64,000 nucleotides of DNA from Streptomyces sp. cg36 (GCF_041080675.1 NZ_CP163520.1:6415501-6479500), one strand, 5' to 3'; positions 9,073 to 18,478 are shown, counted from the first letter of the stretch. Numbers and translations: made by a program. The notes: generated from the letters alone by a model not told the origin.

Positions 9073-10077
9073 TCAGCCGGCGGGCGGGGCCGTGGAGCCC
9101 CGGACGACCAGGGAGACGGGCAGATCGCCGTGCTCGGGCTCACGGCCCTCCAGGACGGCCAGCAGCGCCGCCATGCCCCGCTCGCCGACCCGCTCGGCGG
9201 GGAGCTGGACGGTGGTGAGCTCGGGCTCCAGGGCGGTGGCGAGGGCGAGGTCGTCGAACCCGGCCACCGAGACGTCGTCGGGGACGCGCAGCCCGAGCCG
9301 CCGGGCGGCCTTGCAGGCCCCGGCGGCCAGGATGTCGTCGTCGCAGATCAGCGCGGTCGGGCGGGGGCCGGGCCGGGTCAGGGCGTGCTCGGCCGCGCGC
9401 CGTGCGGCGTCGACGGTGAGCGCGGCGGGCACGGTGGCCACCTCCGCGTCGGGCGCCGCGCGCAGGGCGTCGGCCAGGGCCCGGCCGCGCACCCGGAAGG
9501 TCCAGGAGTCGACGGCCGAGGCGAGATGGACGAACCTGCGGTGGCCGAGCCCCAGCAGATGCTCCGTCACCTGCCGTATCCCGTCGGCGATGTCGAGGTT
9601 GACGTGGGCGGCGGGTCCGCTCTCGCCGGGGTCGCTGTCGAGCATCACCAGCGGCAGCCCGGTGCCGCGCAGGGAGGCGAGGGCGTCGGCGGCCATCGAG
9701 GAGGCGATGACGCCGTCGAGGGCGGCGGCGGCCGAGTCGAACGGGTCGCGCGCGGGGCCCACCCCGTCGGGGGAGGGGTAGAGGACCACCCCGAAGCCGT
9801 GCTCGGCGGCGACCCGGGCCGCGCCGGAGTAGACCCGGGCGAAGAACTCGTTGGTCAGCGCGGGCACCACCAGCAGCGCGGTCCGGGTGCGGCCCAGGCG
9901 CAGGCTGCGGGCGGCGAGGTTGGGCCGGTAGCCGAGCTCGCGGGCGGCCTGCCGGACGAGCCCGGCGGTGCGCTCGGAGACCCGCCCGCGCCACTTGTCG
10001 CCGAGCACCAGGGAGACGGTGGCCTGCGAGACCCCGGCGGCCCGGGCGACGTCCCGGCTGGTCGGCTGGGGTTTCAC
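9073..10077 (-). CDS. LacI-family transcriptional regulator
   Basis: 334 aa if started at GTG 10077, which has GGAGG four bases upstream; ATG 10092 is the alternative. The N-terminal helix-turn-helix reads TSRDVARAAGVSQATVSLVLG, and the hinge helix region is followed by a periplasmic-binding-protein-like sugar domain to the end. It is divergent from the MFS transporter at 10234, and both probably answer to the two TACGTA sites between them. The ligand is unknown. This pair sits between prcA and pafA. Confidence 0.9.
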   Translation of the reverse strand: MKPQPTSRDVARAAGVSQATVSLVLGDKWRGRVSERTAGLVRQAARELGYRPNLAARSLRLGRTRTALLVVPALTNEFFARVYSGAARVAAEHGFGVVLYPSPDGVGPARDPFDSAAAALDGVIASSMAADALASLRGTGLPLVMLDSDPGESGPAAHVNLDIADGIRQVTEHLLGLGHRRFVHLASAVDSWTFRVRGRALADALRAAPDAEVATVPAALTVDAARRAAEHALTRPGPRPTALICDDDILAAGACKAARRLGLRVPDDVSVAGFDDLALATALEPELTTVQLPAERVGERGMAALLAVLEGREPEHGDLPVSLVVRGSTAPPAG

Positions 10078-10169
10078 TGGGCCTCCGCACACGGTCGCAG
10101 CCCGGTCGTCGGCTGCCGGGTGTCAGGGTCGATCGTAGTTTCCGGGTGGACCCCGGGGTTGTCGACATG

Positions 10170-10197
10170 ATACGTATGACCTCGGAAGTTATACGTA
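10170..10197. promoter_or_regulatory. Twin TACGTA operator candidate
   Basis: ATACGTAT at 10170-10177 is a perfect palindrome, and TTATACGTAA at 10189-10198 repeats its TACGTA core. The cores start at 10171 and 10192, 21 bp or two helical turns apart. LacI-family operators usually have a central CG in an AT-flanked palindrome, so this is the likely site for the adjacent regulator. Confidence 0.6.
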
Positions 10198-10233
10198 AAA
10201 CCTATGGGCTGGCCCACCGAGCGAGAGGCGATC

Positions 10234-11478
10234 ATGGCGGCGGGATATCTGGAGATCCTCCGGACACGGCACGCGGCGCGACTGCTGGTGGGGACGCTGA
10301 CGGGCCGGCTGCCCAACGCGACCGCGGCCATCGCCGTGGTCCTCTTCGTGCGCGCCGAGGGCGGCAGCTACTCGCTGGCGGGCGCCCTCACCGCGGTGTA
10401 CGGGCTGGCCAACGCGGTCGGACAGCCGCTGCTGGGACGGGCCGTCGACCTGTACGGGCAGTTCCGGGTGATGCTCCCGGCGGCCCTGGTGAGCGCGCTC
10501 GGCATGGCCGTGCTGGCGGCGTGCGGCATCGAACCCGTCTGGGTGGCCTACGCGGCGATGCTGGTCGCCGGGCTCTTCACACCGCCCCTTGAGGGCGGCC
10601 TGCGGGCGCTGTGGCCGAGCGTCCTGAGCCGCGAGGAGCAGGTCCACACCGCGTACGCGATGGACGCGATAGCCCAGGAGGTGATGTTCACCGTCGGCCC
10701 GCTGCTCGTCACCCTCGGCATCGCCCTGTGGTCGCCCGCCGCCGCCCTGCTGGCCATCAACGCGCTCGGCGTGCTCGGCGCCCTCTCGGTGGTGCTCAGC
10801 GAGCCCTCGCGCGCCTGGCGCTCCGCCCCGCGCGAGGCGCACTGGCTGGGCGCGCTGCGCTCCACGGGCCTGCTCGCGCTGCTGAGCGCCTTCTTCTTCG
10901 TGGGCCTCGCGCTGGGCGGGATCATCGTCTCCTCGTCCGCCTACGCCGACGACCACGGCCGCCAGTCCGTCTACGGCTGGCTGATGGCGGCCAACGGCCT
11001 CGGGGCGCTCCTGGGCGGTCTGGTGTACGGGGCGCGCCAGTGGGCCGGAACTCCCGAGAAAAGGCTGATTTCGCTCACCGCGCTGCTCGCCCTCGGCTAC
11101 CTGCCGCTGGTGCTCGTCCCGGGCGTCCCGGCGATGACGGGGCTCGCCGTGGTCTCCGGCCTCTTCCTCGCGCCCTGCATCGCCTGCGCGTTCATCGTGG
11201 TCGACCGGCACGCCCCGCGCGGCACCGTGACCGAGGCGTTCTCCTGGCTGGTCACCGCGTTCGGCGTCGGCACGGCGCTCGGCACGGCGGTCGCCGGGCC
11301 CGCGCTGGAGCACGGCGGTACGGCCGCGGGCTTCGCCGTCGCGGGCGCGGGCGGGGCCGCCGCGCTGCTGGTGCTGCTCGCCACCCGGCGGGTCCTGGCA
11401 GCTCCCGGGCGTACGGAAAGCGTCGCGGGAGTTGACCAAAATGATCCAACCCGTGCTGTCGAACCCGGTTTCAGCTGA
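10234..11478 (+). CDS. Major facilitator superfamily transporter
   Basis: 414 aa from ATG 10234 (GAGAGG at 10223-10228); ATG 10204 is in frame but lacks a ribosome site. About twelve hydrophobic helices are visible. The charged loop between TM2 and TM3 and the DLYGQFR segment fit an MFS drug or sugar exporter. It is divergent from the LacI-type gene and likely repressed by it. The substrate cannot be told from the sequence. Confidence 0.85.
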   Translation: MAAGYLEILRTRHAARLLVGTLTGRLPNATAAIAVVLFVRAEGGSYSLAGALTAVYGLANAVGQPLLGRAVDLYGQFRVMLPAALVSALGMAVLAACGIEPVWVAYAAMLVAGLFTPPLEGGLRALWPSVLSREEQVHTAYAMDAIAQEVMFTVGPLLVTLGIALWSPAAALLAINALGVLGALSVVLSEPSRAWRSAPREAHWLGALRSTGLLALLSAFFFVGLALGGIIVSSSAYADDHGRQSVYGWLMAANGLGALLGGLVYGARQWAGTPEKRLISLTALLALGYLPLVLVPGVPAMTGLAVVSGLFLAPCIACAFIVVDRHAPRGTVTEAFSWLVTAFGVGTALGTAVAGPALEHGGTAAGFAVAGAGGAAALLVLLATRRVLAAPGRTESVAGVDQNDPTRAVEPGFS

Positions 11479-11496
11479 GGGCATCGGGCGTAATGT
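11468..11496 (+). promoter_or_regulatory. Promoter of pafA, probably leaderless
   Basis: A GTTTCA -35-like box at 11468-11473 and a TAATGT -10 at 11491-11496 (17-bp spacer) place the start point at or next to ATG 11503. No Shine-Dalgarno is present. Confidence 0.55.
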
Positions 11497-11502
11497 TCAG
11501 TC

Positions 11503-12864
11503 ATGGACCGCCGCATTTTCGGGCTGGAGAACGAGTACGGCGTCACGTGCACGTTCAGGGGACAGCGCCGACTGTCTCCTGACGAAGTGGCGCGCTACCT
11601 CTTCCGCCGTGTTGTGTCATGGGGCCGCAGCAGCAATGTCTTCCTGCGGAACGGCGCCCGCCTCTACCTCGACGTGGGTTCGCATCCGGAATACGCAACT
11701 CCCGAATGCGACAACGTGACCGAACTGGTCACCCACGACAAGGCCGGCGAACGCATTCTCGAAGGCTTGCTGGTCGACGCCGAACGCCGCCTGCACGAGG
11801 AGGGAATCGCGGGAGACGTCTATCTCTTCAAGAACAACACCGATTCGGCGGGAAACTCCTACGGCTGCCACGAGAACTATCTCGTCGCCCGGCACGGGGA
11901 GTTCTCCCGGCTCGCGGACATCCTCATTCCGTTCCTGGTCACCCGTCAGCTCATCTGCGGCGCGGGCAAGGTCCTCCAGACCCCGCGCGGCGCGGTCTAC
12001 TGCGTCAGCCAGCGCGCCGAGCACATCTGGGAGGGCGTCAGCTCCGCGACCACCCGCTCCCGTCCGATCATCAACACCAGGGACGAGCCGCACGCCGACG
12101 CCGAGCGCTACCGGCGCCTGCACGTCATCGTCGGCGACTCCAACATGTCCGAGACGACCATGCTGCTCAAGGTCGGGGCCACCGACCTGGTGCTGCGCAT
12201 GATCGAGGCGGGCACGGTCATGCGCGACCTGACGCTGGAGAACCCGATCCGGGCCATCCGCGAGGTCTCGCACGACATCACCGGCCAGCGCAAGGTGCGC
12301 CTGGCCAGCGGGCGCGAAGCCTCCGCCCTGGAGGTGCAGCGCGAGTACTACGAGAAGGCCGTCGACTTCGTGGAGCGCCGGGGCATCCGCACCGGCACCG
12401 TCGACCAGGTCCTGGAGCTCTGGGGCCGCACGCTGGACGCGATCGAGGCCGAGGACCTGGACCGCATCGGCACCGAGATCGACTGGGTGATGAAGTACCA
12501 GCTGATCGAGCGCTACCGGGCCAAGAACAACATCACCATGTCGCACCCCCGGGTCGCCCAGATAGACCTCGCCTACCACGACATCCACCGCCGCCGGGGG
12601 CTGTACTACCTCCTCGAACGCAAGGGCCAGGCGGCGCGGATCTGCAACGACCTGAAGATCTTCGAGGGCAAGTCGGTGCCCCCGCAGACCACTCGGGCCC
12701 GGCTGCGCGGCGACTTCATCCGCCGGGCGCAGGAACAGCGCCGGGACTTCACGGTCGACTGGGTCCACCTGAAGCTCAACGACCAGGCGCAGCGCACGGT
12801 TCTGTGCAAGGACCCGTTCCGCTCCGTCGACGACCGGGTGGAGAAGCTGATCGCCGGCATGTGA
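11503..12864 (+). CDS. pafA: Pup-protein ligase PafA
   Basis: 453 aa. It uses ATP to link the C-terminal Glu of deamidated Pup to lysines on target proteins. The start [13 protein letters not shown] contains the metal-binding Glu, and the motif [18 protein letters not shown] puts the catalytic Asp at residue 57. The long central part keeps the glutamine-synthetase-like fold ([17 protein letters not shown]). It is separated from the proteasome genes by the lacI/MFS pair and followed by a hairpin and FKBP genes. Confidence 0.96.
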   Translation: MDRRIFGLENEYGVTCTFRGQRRLSPDEVARYLFRRVVSWGRSSNVFLRNGARLYLDVGSHPEYATPECDNVTELVTHDKAGERILEGLLVDAERRLHEEGIAGDVYLFKNNTDSAGNSYGCHENYLVARHGEFSRLADILIPFLVTRQLICGAGKVLQTPRGAVYCVSQRAEHIWEGVSSATTRSRPIINTRDEPHADAERYRRLHVIVGDSNMSETTMLLKVGATDLVLRMIEAGTVMRDLTLENPIRAIREVSHDITGQRKVRLASGREASALEVQREYYEKAVDFVERRGIRTGTVDQVLELWGRTLDAIEAEDLDRIGTEIDWVMKYQLIERYRAKNNITMSHPRVAQIDLAYHDIHRRRGLYYLLERKGQAARICNDLKIFEGKSVPPQTTRARLRGDFIRRAQEQRRDFTVDWVHLKLNDQAQRTVLCKDPFRSVDDRVEKLIAGM

Positions 12865-12892
12865 CCGCACGGCCGGACCGGCGACCGGAACA

Positions 12893-12923
12893 CGGGCCCC
12901 GTACGTTCCTCGTACGGGGCCCG
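12893..12923 (+). terminator. Terminator after pafA
   Basis: A perfect 13-bp stem (12893-12905 and 12911-12923) encloses a 5-nt loop. No T-tract is present, as is common in streptomycetes. Confidence 0.7.
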
Positions 12924-12982
12924 CCGTACGCCTTAGAGTGGCGGGCAAACCACTACCGTGCCGTCTGAGATCTGAGGAACAC

Positions 12983-13933
12983 GTGCGCCGACTTGCCGGC
13001 CTGCTCGCCGTCCCGCTGCTGCTGGTTGCCACAGCCGCCTGCGGAAGCGACGACAAGGGCTCCGACTCCACCTCCGACTCCGCCTCGATGAAGAACGGCC
13101 TCCCCGCCATCACCGCGGGCGCCAAGTTCGGGGAGAAGCCGACCCTCGCCAAGGGCGAGGGCACCCCGCCCAAGGCCCTGAAGGTGAACGTCCTCAGCGA
13201 GGGCAAGGGCGCGGTGCTGAAGAAGAACGACGCCGTCTCCGTGAACTACCTCGGCCAGGCGTGGGACTCGGACAAGCCGTTCGACAACAGCTTCGACCGC
13301 AAGGAGCCGTTCACGCTCACCCTCGGCGCCGGCCAGGTCATCAAGGGCTGGGACCAGGGCCTGGAGGGCCAGAAGGTCGGCAGCCGCGTCCAGCTGGGCA
13401 TCCCGCCGGAGCTCGGCTACGGCGCCCAGGGCCAGGGCGACATCAAGCCCAACGCCACGCTGGTCTTCGTCGTGGACATCGTGAAGGCGACCACCATCCC
13501 GACCTCCGCCAAGGGCAAGGAGGTCGCGCAGGACGACAAGGACCTGCCGAAGGTGGGCACCAACACCGACGGCAAGGCGCCCTCGCTGACCATCCCCAAG
13601 ACCGACCCGCCCAAGAAGCTCGTCTCCGACTACGTGCTGGAGGGCGACGGGGACGCGGTGAAGGACACGGACAGCGTCGTGCTGGCGTACGAGGGCTTCC
13701 TGTGGAAGGACAGCAAGAAGTTCGACAGCACCTACGACCAGGGCAAGACGCAGAACTTCGCGCTGCCCAACCTGACGCTCAAGGGCCTGAAGGCCGGTCT
13801 GATCGGCAAGAAGGTCGGCAGCCGCATCCTGGTCGTCGTCCCGCCGGACCAGGGTCTGGGCGACAAGGAGCAGTCGGGCATCCCCGCCAACTCCACCATG
13901 GTCTTCTCGATCGACATCCTGGCCAAGATGTGA
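12983..13933 (+). CDS. Two-domain FKBP-type prolyl isomerase lipoprotein
   Basis: 316 aa from GTG 12983 (GAGG at 12974-12977). The N-terminus is a lipoprotein signal (RRLAGLLAVPLLLVATAAC), so the protein should be anchored outside the membrane through that Cys. Two FKBP domains follow. The first (about 70-170) is canonical: VSVNYLGQAW, GQVIKGWDQGLEGQKVGSR and IPPELGYG. The second (about 210-316) is divergent and lacks the GWD binding-pocket residues, so it may be structural. It likely assists folding of exported proteins. Confidence 0.9.
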   Translation: MRRLAGLLAVPLLLVATAACGSDDKGSDSTSDSASMKNGLPAITAGAKFGEKPTLAKGEGTPPKALKVNVLSEGKGAVLKKNDAVSVNYLGQAWDSDKPFDNSFDRKEPFTLTLGAGQVIKGWDQGLEGQKVGSRVQLGIPPELGYGAQGQGDIKPNATLVFVVDIVKATTIPTSAKGKEVAQDDKDLPKVGTNTDGKAPSLTIPKTDPPKKLVSDYVLEGDGDAVKDTDSVVLAYEGFLWKDSKKFDSTYDQGKTQNFALPNLTLKGLKAGLIGKKVGSRILVVVPPDQGLGDKEQSGIPANSTMVFSIDILAKM

Positions 13934-13990
13934 CGGTGGAGATGTAAGACTGTCGGGGTTGCCCTGCACGTATTCAAGAGGAGCAGTTCA

Positions 13991-14362
13991 GTGAGCATCG
14001 ACAAGCCCGAGATCGACTTCCCCGAGGGCGAGCCGCCGGCGGACCTGGAGATCAAGGAGATCTGGGAGGGCGACGGCGCCGTCGCCAAGGAGGGCGACTT
14101 CGTCAAGGTCCACTACGTGGGCGTCGCCTTCTCCACCGGCGAGGAGTTCGACTCCTCCTGGAACCGCGGCACCCCGCTGCAGTTCCAGCTCGGTGTCGGC
14201 CAGGTCATCCAGGGCTGGGACAAGGGCGTCCAGGGCATGAAGGTCGGCGGTCGCCGCCAGCTGACGATCCCCGCGCACCTCGCCTACGGCGACCGTGGCG
14301 CCGGCGGCCGGATCGCGCCGGGCGAGACGCTTATCTTCGTCTGCGACCTGGTCGCTGTCTGA
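13991..14362 (+). CDS. Cytoplasmic FKBP-type peptidyl-prolyl isomerase
   Basis: 123 aa from GTG 13991 with AGGAG upstream and no signal peptide. A complete single FKBP domain is visible (KVHYVGVAFSTGEEFDSSW, VIQGWDKGVQGMKVGGRRQLTIP, AYGDRGAGGRI), with pocket Trp and Tyr residues intact. It forms a pair with the preceding lipoprotein: one acts inside the cell, the other outside. Confidence 0.93.
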   Translation: MSIDKPEIDFPEGEPPADLEIKEIWEGDGAVAKEGDFVKVHYVGVAFSTGEEFDSSWNRGTPLQFQLGVGQVIQGWDKGVQGMKVGGRRQLTIPAHLAYGDRGAGGRIAPGETLIFVCDLVAV

Positions 14363-14377
14363 TCACACCCGATCACA

Positions 14378-14416
14378 CCGAGGGCCCGTGCCTCCTGGCA
14401 TGGGCCCTCGGCTTTT
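14378..14416 (+). terminator. Intrinsic terminator after FKBP gene
   Basis: A 15-bp stem with one G-T pair (14378-14392 and 14397-14411, loop TCCT) is followed by CTTTT. This is a classical intrinsic terminator. Confidence 0.85.
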
Positions 14417-14499
14417 GCCACGGGAGCCCGGGGCGGTACGGTCAACGGTCGGGAGCCGCCGAGCCGCTCCTGGATGACGACGAGAGGTGAAGGGCGTCG

Positions 14500-15474
14500 A
14501 TGGCGATTGCCAAGGCCGAGCGGCTGATGAACCTGGCGCTGTGTCTGCTGGGGGCCCGCCGTCCGCTCAGCAAGCGCGAGCTGCGCGGTTCCATCGAGGC
14601 ATATGTCGAGGCCACCGGGCCCGGGGGAAACGCGGCCGGTTCCGACGACGCCTTCAACCGGATGTTCGAGCGGGACAAGGACGATCTGCGCGAACTCGGC
14701 CTGGTCATCGAGACCGTGGAGAACCTGGACGGCGAGATCGGCTATCTGGCCCGCCGCGACTCCAACCGGCTGCCCCCGGTCCAGCTGGACGCCGAGGAGG
14801 CCGCGGCCCTCGGGCTGGCCGCCCGGGTCTGGCAGCAGGCCAGGCTCGCGGGTGCGGCCAGCGGCGCACTCCAGAAGCTGCGCGCCGCCGGTATGCCGGA
14901 AGCGGACAATCCGTATGAGCACAGCGCGATCGAGCCACGCATCCCGGTCCACGAGGCCGCTTTCGAGCCATTGATGCTGGCCTGCCGCGACCGCCGCCCG
15001 GTCGTCTTCGAGTACCGCAAGGCCACCGCCGCCCACCCCGAGCCGCGCCAGGTCGAGCCCTGGACCCTGGAGTGCTGGCGGGGCCACTGGTACCTGGCGG
15101 GCTGGGACCGCGACCGGGGCGCCGAGCGCGTCTTCCGGCTCTCCCGGATCACCGGCCGGGTCCGCTCCCGGGCGGGCGCCTTCACCGCGCCGGTGCCCGA
15201 CGTGGTCACCGTGCGCGCGACCGTGGAGAGCTGGGCGGGGGAGACCGCGACCCGCAGCGCGCGGATCAGGCTGCGCGCCGGCGCGGGCTACCCGCTGCGC
15301 TCCCGCGCCACCGCGACGCGGGAACTCGGCGACGGCTGGGACGAGTTGGAGATTCCGTACGGACACGGGCTGGACGCCTGGCTGGTGGAGTTCGGCCCCG
15401 ACGTGGTCGTCCTGGAGCCCGCCGATCTGCGGGCCGACGTGGTGGACCGGCTGCGCGCCGTGGCCAAGGGCTGA
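14500..15474 (+). CDS. pafB: WYL-domain transcriptional regulator PafB
   Basis: 324 aa, with GAGGTGAAGGG upstream of ATG 14500. An N-terminal winged-helix domain (about 1-90, MAIAKAERLMNLALCLL) is followed by a WYL domain (about 140-210, ending HWYLAGWDRDRG) and a C-terminal extension. In mycobacteria PafB and PafC together activate the RecA-independent DNA damage response, with WYL sensing single-stranded DNA. It lies 14 bp before pafC. Confidence 0.92.
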   Translation: MAIAKAERLMNLALCLLGARRPLSKRELRGSIEAYVEATGPGGNAAGSDDAFNRMFERDKDDLRELGLVIETVENLDGEIGYLARRDSNRLPPVQLDAEEAAALGLAARVWQQARLAGAASGALQKLRAAGMPEADNPYEHSAIEPRIPVHEAAFEPLMLACRDRRPVVFEYRKATAAHPEPRQVEPWTLECWRGHWYLAGWDRDRGAERVFRLSRITGRVRSRAGAFTAPVPDVVTVRATVESWAGETATRSARIRLRAGAGYPLRSRATATRELGDGWDELEIPYGHGLDAWLVEFGPDVVVLEPADLRADVVDRLRAVAKG

Positions 15475-15488
15475 GGGGGAGCACGACC

Positions 15489-16457
15489 ATGGCTGCCAAT
15501 GCCATCGACCAGACGCGGCGGATGCTGTCGCTGGTCACCTATCTGCGCGAGCGCCCGGGGGCGCACGTCGCCGATGTCGCCCGGGCCTTCGGGATCACCG
15601 AGGACGAGCTGATCTCGGACCTCGACGTACTGCCCATGTGCGGGACGAGCTTCAGGGGCGGCGACCTCCTGGACATCGACACCGACGGCGACCGCATCTG
15701 GTGGCGCAACCCCGGCGCGCTCGGCGCCGAGGCGGCCGAGCCGCTGCGGATCGCCGCCGACGAGGCCACCGCGCTGCTGGTGGCGGCCCGCGCCGTGGCG
15801 ACCCTGCCGGGCCTGCGCGAGGGCGACCGGCAGGCGCTGCTGCGCGCCACCGCCAAGCTGGAGGCCGCGGCCGGGGAGGCGGCGGGCGCCAGCGCCCGGC
15901 TCTCGGTGACCTTCGAGTCCGAGGGCGGGGTCTTCGCCGACGTCGACCGGGCGATCTCGGAGCGGCGGCGGCTGTGGGTGCGCTACTACTCGCCCGCGCG
16001 CGACGAGCTCACCGAGCGCGAGGTCGACCCGATCCGCCTCTTCGCGGTCGGTCACACGTACATGGAGGCGTGGTGCCGGCTCTCCGAGGCCCGGCGCACC
16101 TTCCGCCTCGACAGAGTGGCCGAAATCCGACTTCTGGACGAGCCGGCCGCGCCGCCCGAGCTGGAGCTGCGCGACCTCTCGGAGGGGCTGGTCCAGCCCT
16201 CCGCCGAGGACCCCGAGGTGGTCGTCGAGGTGGGCCCCGGCGGGCGCTGGGTCGCGGAGTACTACCCGCACGACAGCGCCGAGGAGCTCCCCGACGGCGG
16301 ACTGCGGATCACCCTGCGCACCCCGGACCCGGCGTCGCTGCGGCGGCTCGCGCTGCGGCTCGGCGGGGACGGCCGGATCGTGGCCCCGGCCGACCTCGCG
16401 GAGAGCGCCCGGGGCGCGGCCCGCGCGGCTCTCGCGGCGTACGACGGACAGAGCTGA
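15489..16457 (+). CDS. pafC: WYL-domain transcriptional regulator PafC
   Basis: 322 aa from ATG 15489 (GGGGGAG upstream). It has the same layout as PafB: a winged helix (RMLSLVTYLRERPGAHVADVARAF), then a WYL domain whose motif here reads TYMEAWCRL rather than the full WYL triad, as is usual in the C partner. It is co-transcribed with pafB and forms the DNA-damage activator with it. Conservation beside pafA is a regular actinobacterial feature. Confidence 0.92.
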   Translation: MAANAIDQTRRMLSLVTYLRERPGAHVADVARAFGITEDELISDLDVLPMCGTSFRGGDLLDIDTDGDRIWWRNPGALGAEAAEPLRIAADEATALLVAARAVATLPGLREGDRQALLRATAKLEAAAGEAAGASARLSVTFESEGGVFADVDRAISERRRLWVRYYSPARDELTEREVDPIRLFAVGHTYMEAWCRLSEARRTFRLDRVAEIRLLDEPAAPPELELRDLSEGLVQPSAEDPEVVVEVGPGGRWVAEYYPHDSAEELPDGGLRITLRTPDPASLRRLALRLGGDGRIVAPADLAESARGAARAALAAYDGQS

Positions 16458-16470
16458 GGAGATGCGGAGC

Positions 16471-16734
16471 ATGTCGGTGATCCCCGGTATTTCCCGTCCG
16501 GTGGCGGCGGTCCAGGCGGTGCTGTTCACGGCCGCCTGCCCCGACTGCCGCGCCCGCTTCGAGCTGGCCGCGGGCGCCCTGCGGCTGGCGATCGGCGCCA
16601 GCCGCCGCACCACCTTCTACTCCTTCACCTGCCCCGAGTGCGGCTCCGCCGTCCGCAAGCCGGCCGGTGAGCGCATCGTCGAACTGCTCACCGGCGGAGG
16701 GGTCCGCACCCTCCGCCTCCACTCCAGCGTCTAG
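16471..16734 (+). CDS. Small zinc-ribbon protein after pafC
   Basis: 87 aa from ATG 16471 (GAGGAG at 16455-16460); ATG 16462 is possible. Two CPxC knuckles, CPDC and CPEC, are 30 residues apart and should bind one zinc. The rest is short and Ala/Arg-rich (FELAAGALRLAIGASRRTTFYSF). No catalytic motif is present. It is coupled to pafBC by a 13-bp gap, so it may act with them on nucleic acid or as an adaptor. Function not recognised. Confidence 0.75.
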   Translation: MSVIPGISRPVAAVQAVLFTAACPDCRARFELAAGALRLAIGASRRTTFYSFTCPECGSAVRKPAGERIVELLTGGGVRTLRLHSSV

Positions 16735-16743
16735 GGTCTGCCC

Positions 16744-16941
16744 ATGTTCTGGCCGATGACCGCCATCGTTCTCGGGTTCCTCGGGACCGGTCTCCTCGGT
16801 GTGCTCGCGATCAGGGTGTTCGTCGAGGCCCAGCGGCTCGGCAGCCAGGTGGCGGAGACCACACGTAGGATCAACACGGCCGCCGAGGAGCTGGAGCGGG
16901 CCGCGGTCGACCTCTCGGCCACCGGGGAGACCCTGCACTGA
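16744..16941 (+). CDS. Small single-TM protein with C-terminal amphipathic helix
   Basis: 65 aa. One transmembrane helix (about 5-27) is followed by a predicted coiled coil (EAQRLGSQVAETTRRINTAAEELERAA). A TAGGGT -10 box at 16732-16737 ends 6 nt before ATG 16744, so its own leaderless transcript is likely. It lies between the zinc-ribbon gene and tatA. Function unknown; a membrane scaffold role is a guess. Confidence 0.7.
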   Translation: MFWPMTAIVLGFLGTGLLGVLAIRVFVEAQRLGSQVAETTRRINTAAEELERAAVDLSATGETLH

Positions 16942-17163
16942 GCGAGTGCGGGACGTGGGCACTCCTGTGTGTCCGTCCCTTTGGGTACGCTTCGGAGTGC
17001 GGGCCACGGAGCGAGGCAGTGGGCCGTGTCACGGGAGTACGCACGGGGATTGCCCAGCGTTTACCCCTGCGCGTTACGATCGCTGCACGCATGCGATCGG
17101 ACACCAGTCCGGTCGGACCCACGCAGCCCCACCCATGTCGCCTCGGTGAGAAGGTAAAAGCTT

Positions 17164-17445
17164 ATGTTCGGAAGGCTCGGAGCCCCCGAGATCATTCTGA
17201 TCCTCGTCGTCATCGTCCTGCTGTTCGGTGCGAAGAAGCTTCCGGACATGGCGCGGTCGCTCGGCAAGTCGGCCCGCATCCTCAAGAGCGAGGCCAAGGC
17301 GATGAAGTCGGACGGTCAGCAGACCGCGCCCGCGGACCCGCCGCACCCGGGCGAGCAGCCCCCGGCGCAGCGCACCATCCAGTCGGCCCCCGGCGACGTC
17401 AGCAGCTCGCGTCCCGTCACCGAGCCGACCGACTCCACCCGCTGA
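17164..17445 (+). CDS. tatA: Twin-arginine translocase subunit TatA
   Basis: 93 aa. The N-terminus has one transmembrane helix ([21 protein letters not shown]), the FGxxKLP hinge and an amphipathic helix ([20 protein letters not shown]), followed by a proline-rich acidic tail. It forms the pore that passes folded Tat substrates. The 220 bp upstream of it hold no gene and should contain its promoter. It lies 62 bp before tatC. Confidence 0.95.
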   Translation: MFGRLGAPEIILILVVIVLLFGAKKLPDMARSLGKSARILKSEAKAMKSDGQQTAPADPPHPGEQPPAQRTIQSAPGDVSSSRPVTEPTDSTR

Positions 17446-17507
17446 CACCAGGGCCGAAGCAGGCACTGATCACCAAGGTGCCCTGCCGCACGAGATGAGG
17501 ACGTGGG

Positions 17508-18464
17508 TTGCTGAAGTCTGCCCGCAAACAGCAGAGGGACCCGGAGGGGCGGATGCCCCTCTCGGACCACCTCCGTGAGCTGCGCAACCGGCTCGCGAAG
17601 GCGGTCCTCGCGATCCTTGTCTGCGCCGTGGTGGCGGCGTTCTACTACAAGGACATCGTCGACCTGATCATCAAGCCGGTCAGGGAGTCGGTCGGCTGCA
17701 AGGAAGCCTTCGACGCGCTGTCCCAGAAGGACAGCAAGGACCACTGCGGCAACGTCACGATGTCCGGCCTGATGTCGCCGTTCACGTTGATGATCAAGAC
17801 GTCCCTGGTGGCGGGCGTCGTCGGGGCCAGCCCGATCTGGCTCTACCAGCTCTGGGCGTTCGTCGCCCCGGGCCTGCACCGCAACGAGAAGAAGTACTCG
17901 CTGGGCTTCGTCGCGGCGGGCGTCCCGCTCTTCGTGGCCGGCGGCTGGTTCTCGTACCACGTCCTGCCCGCCGCGGCGAAGGTGCTCCTGGAGTTCACCC
18001 CCGACGGCGCGCTCAACCTGCTCCCGCTGAACGAGCTCATCGACCTCGTGCTGCGGATGATCGTGGTCTTCGGCCTCTCCTTCGAGCTGCCGCTCTTCCT
18101 GATCATGCTCAACTTCGGCGGAGTGATCACCGGCCGCCGGATGCTGGGCTGGTGGCGCGGCATGATCATGGGTGTCACGGTCTTCGCGGCCTTCGCGACG
18201 CCGACCGTCGACCCGATGTCGATGCTGCTGCTCGCCGCTCCGATCGTGGTGCTCTACTTCATCGCCGTCGGCATCGCGATCCTCAACGACAAGCGCCGCC
18301 GCGAGCGCCGCGAGGCGGGCCCCGGCGACGACGAGGCGTCCGACCTCGACCTCACGCCGCAGGACATCGGGGAGATCGAGCCGGTGCGGTCCCCGGCCCT
18401 GCCCGAGCAGTCCGACGGCTCGCGTACCGGCACCCGGATCAACGGCTACGACGACATCACCTGA
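17508..18464 (+). CDS. tatC: Twin-arginine translocase subunit TatC
   Basis: 318 aa from TTG 17508, with GAGG at 17497-17500. It is the membrane receptor that recognises the RR motif of Tat signals. Six hydrophobic helices are visible, starting after MPLSDHLRELRNRLAKAV, a signature of TatC, and including FxxFVAPGLHRNEKKY. The charged C-terminal tail is long. The TTG start is unusual but supported by spacing and family alignment. It is co-transcribed with tatA; a Tat-type substrate lies at 58503 in this window. Confidence 0.94.
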   Translation: MLKSARKQQRDPEGRMPLSDHLRELRNRLAKAVLAILVCAVVAAFYYKDIVDLIIKPVRESVGCKEAFDALSQKDSKDHCGNVTMSGLMSPFTLMIKTSLVAGVVGASPIWLYQLWAFVAPGLHRNEKKYSLGFVAAGVPLFVAGGWFSYHVLPAAAKVLLEFTPDGALNLLPLNELIDLVLRMIVVFGLSFELPLFLIMLNFGGVITGRRMLGWWRGMIMGVTVFAAFATPTVDPMSMLLLAAPIVVLYFIAVGIAILNDKRRRERREAGPGDDEASDLDLTPQDIGEIEPVRSPALPEQSDGSRTGTRINGYDDIT

Positions 18465-18478
18465 TCCACCGCGGACCA

